A DNA stretch of 64,000 bases, from the NCBI RefSeq assembly GCF_950023065.1, contig NC_088677.1, positions 68,349,469 to 68,413,468 of the forward strand. Reading direction: 5' to 3'. Origin of the DNA: Planococcus citri. Lineage: Eukaryota > Arthropoda > Insecta > Hemiptera > Pseudococcidae. The notes below the pieces were generated by a model. That model ran no database searches and had not been told where the DNA came from. It worked only from the letters and a program-made list of their open reading frames with translations. The position numbers and the translations under genes were made by a program. Below are positions 61,471-64,000 of this stretch, piece by piece (positions within the stretch are counted from its first letter, which is position 1; each line of letters begins with the position of its first letter).

Positions 61471-61929
61471 ATTTCAGCTTTCTAAGTCAATTTGGTAAGA
61501 TTTTGATTTTTTCCTTCATTTTTGGCCTTGATTTCATTTTCAAAAATCGAAAAAGACACTTTAGCACTTGAAATTTTGTCTGATGATAAATTTTTGCCTG
61601 CTTTTTCGATCTGTCTTCATAAGGTTTAAATAATTTTGTGCAAGTCCTATGTTGGAACACAAAATCTGCGATTTCGGATGACCTGTCAATCAAAATGGCC
61701 GCCATTTTGTGAGTAGGACCATGTTTTTTTTTTTGAGGACAAGGGCTAAAAATGTTCCTTAGGACTCCCCCTTTAAGAAAAAAGTTGTCCCGGAGGATCG
61801 GCAGAGGGTCCCCTGAATATATTTATTTTGGTCGTGGTTATTTTAATTTCAATTTCTTTAGAAAATGGCCCAAATCCGATCATAATTAGCTTCAATTGAT
61901 AGGTAATTGCGGAAATTCGCTTAAATTTG

Positions 61930-62300
61930 ACTATATTCATCTTTGATTGATGATTTTCGTGGAAATTCGATTAAATTCGGTTTTACGTACCTAGGTACCT
62001 ATTCAGCTCTTATTGATCATTTGCTCGAAAATTCGGTGCAATTTAAATTCGTATTCGGCTTTGACCGACAGTTAATTTCTTTTCCACAGAAATTCGGGTC
62101 TTGCATTTTTTTTTTTGACTTTGGTCCATCATTTTTATGAAAACTTGGTCCTATGTTCGGCTTTGATCTGGTTTATTTTCGCGGAAATTCAATCAAATTC
62201 AAATCATATTTGGCTTAGATTTGCAAAAATTCTGTTGAATTGAACTTGGTTAATTCGGCTTTGATTTATCATTTTTGTGAAAGTTCGTCAAAATTGAAAT
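61930..62300. repeat. degenerate 70-80-bp tandem repeat with attcggctttgat core
   Basis: Five or so units carry ttcggctttgatt, a 'catttttgtg' block and 'gaaattcgntcaaattcaaat'. Divergence is high. It is non-coding. Confidence 0.65.
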
Positions 62301-64000
62301 CATTTTCGAAATAACTCAACAAAATGACCAAAATTGCAGGAAGTGGTGGAGATAGAGGAATCAAGAATTTCTGAAAAAATTACAAAAATCGATCAAATAT
62401 CATATAAATAGTGTCATAATTTCATTAAAATGATGAAATTATTGGTCTTGAAATATTACTGTCTGTCTGGCTTCTCAAGATCGCTAACTCAACTGTCTAG
62501 TCCCTCAATGAGTTGATACTTTTTGTGGATTTTTGGTAATTTGAATGCTTTTTGTGTTTTTTATGTCTGTAAATATTTTTTCAACTCTTTTTCATGCAGT
62601 TTCACTAGAATATCTCCAATTTTTAGTAATTTACAGTGTTTATCATTTAGTTTTCGAAATGAAAATTTTTCTGTCAGGAAATTTTGATACTGCTACAAAA
62701 GAGTATGAAAAGCTGTGTTTTGAGGCATCAAATTTTCTCTTTAAGGGTACTGCAAAAAAATTGCAGAGATGAGAATAAAAATAAAATTCCAAGGGACGAA
62801 ATTTTACAGCTAATTTCTCATCATTTTGAACTTTTGCCTGCATCGACATCTTCAAATTTGGCTGTGGAAATCGGGGTAGGAGTTCGTTTTTGGGAATCCT
62901 CAATTTCCGGAGTGAGTGATTTTTAAAACCATCAGTCAAAATTTGATTCATCTCAAGACTGGTTTAATTTGAAGAAAATCCGTTCGCAGAAATGCAAAGT
63001 TTGAAAAAAATGAATTCAGAAACAATAATTTAAATTTTAAAAAGCTAGCTTAAGTGTAAAATTTGAAACCTGCAATTTAAAAATTTTTAAAAATTACAGC
63101 TGCAAATCTTACCAACCTAACCTCTTAAAAAGTAAACATACTTTTTATGTAAATTTTATAACAACAGAAGAACATAATTTCCTTAATCAACCACATTGAA
63201 GTCGCTTTAAATCTAGGAAAAAAATTCTATCTCTTGTACATCTCGCATGCAAGATACCTTTTCACGCTCATAACAACACTGCAGCAAAATCCTTTACATT
63301 ACAAAATCTACAATTTCCGCTCTGCTCACCTACTCGTACTTGTACTCGTATATATTTATACCTCTAGAGTTAGCTCAGCATGTAAATTTGCATTTAAAAA
63401 TACTAATTTGTCCGAACCTTCGCGTCGCAGCATCAGAGCTGCTTAAAAGCGTGCAAAATTTTCCGGCGCATCGATGAGGAAAAATTCATTCAACGAAGTC
63501 GTAATTGGCCGAACAAAGAGAGACACGATTCGTTGAAATTTCTATACGTACAATGTAGCTACGTAGATTTTTCTCCGTGAATTTTTTTTTCTCTCGGCGT
63601 CCAAGTTACTCGTACGTATCAATAACTCGATAATTTTTTCCCTCCGAAGACTATAAAATTGAGTGTATTAGTATACGAGTAGAAATGAAATGACGCGGCT
63701 AGAAGGCTAAAGTGTTGATTGAATTCGAAAAATTTTCATCTCGGTTGGAGTTTTATTGGCCATTTCACAGGCTAGATTTTTCCCATCGCATCGTTTTAGC
63801 AAAAACACGCGCAATTAGTTTTCATTTGCTATCCGTTCGAACTTTCGGAGAGGACGGGGGGAGGGGAGGTTGAAAATTAATGGAAAACCGAGAATGAAAT
63901 TCGGATAAACGTGAATCATAATTAAATATTCCACTGGTGCAATTTTGGGCAAAAAGAAATGGAATGAAATGTGGCAACCGAGCCAAATACGAGGAGGCTA
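62301..64000. other. no gene supported
   Basis: A+T-rich with several 70-100-codon frames on both strands at 62545-62951 that overlap each other and carry no motif. Presumed intron or flank continuing past the window. Confidence 0.35.

Overview
The window looks like nuclear DNA of an insect, most likely a hemipteran. It is strongly A+T-rich, has short (71-82 bp) GT-AG introns, contains many small inverted-repeat transposons, and is sprinkled with taggtaggtacctac-type runs. A mealybug or scale-insect origin is a guess from general sequence character only. Nothing bacterial or viral is seen.

Layout. 1-22 kb: gene-poor and repeat-dominated. It holds a near-palindromic foldback element with CACTA ends (2.3-3.0 kb), a dead mariner with 37-bp inverted ends (4.9-5.8 kb), a large degenerate minisatellite (7.3-8.8 kb), a degenerate satellite with about 180-250-bp spacing (11.4-13.4 kb), and a broken LINE (18.4-20.2 kb) that was itself hit by a hAT-like miniature element. 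A likely first coding exon on the minus strand (22.36-22.42 kb) suggests that much of this stretch is the intron of a leftward gene.

25.4-38.7 kb: the gene-dense core, all on the plus strand. In order: a two-exon gene for an unrecognised 149-residue protein; a three-exon gene for a 485-residue multi-zinc-finger protein; a decayed, intron-retaining copy of the C-terminal half of ASCC3 (activating signal cointegrator 1 complex subunit 3, a Ski2-like helicase); a second three-exon zinc-finger gene (398 residues) related to the first; and the first two coding exons of a larger gene that may be a TBC1D30-like RabGAP. The two zinc-finger proteins share a compound cysteine/histidine module that I do not recognise as a named family.

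38.7-64 kb: no confident internal exons. It is best read as a very long first intron of the last gene. It contains a phase-matched possible alternative first exon (40.1 kb), a textbook recursive-splicing (ratchet) site at 60.73 kb, at least seven miniature DNA transposons (hAT-like, TTAA-flanked, pogo-like and other TA-flanked types), two tRNA-like Pol III promoter relics and several minisatellites.

The most useful leads are the zinc-finger pair with its repeated compound module, the ASCC3 pseudogene between them, and the candidate recursive splice site. I did not find a clearly complete new multi-gene system.
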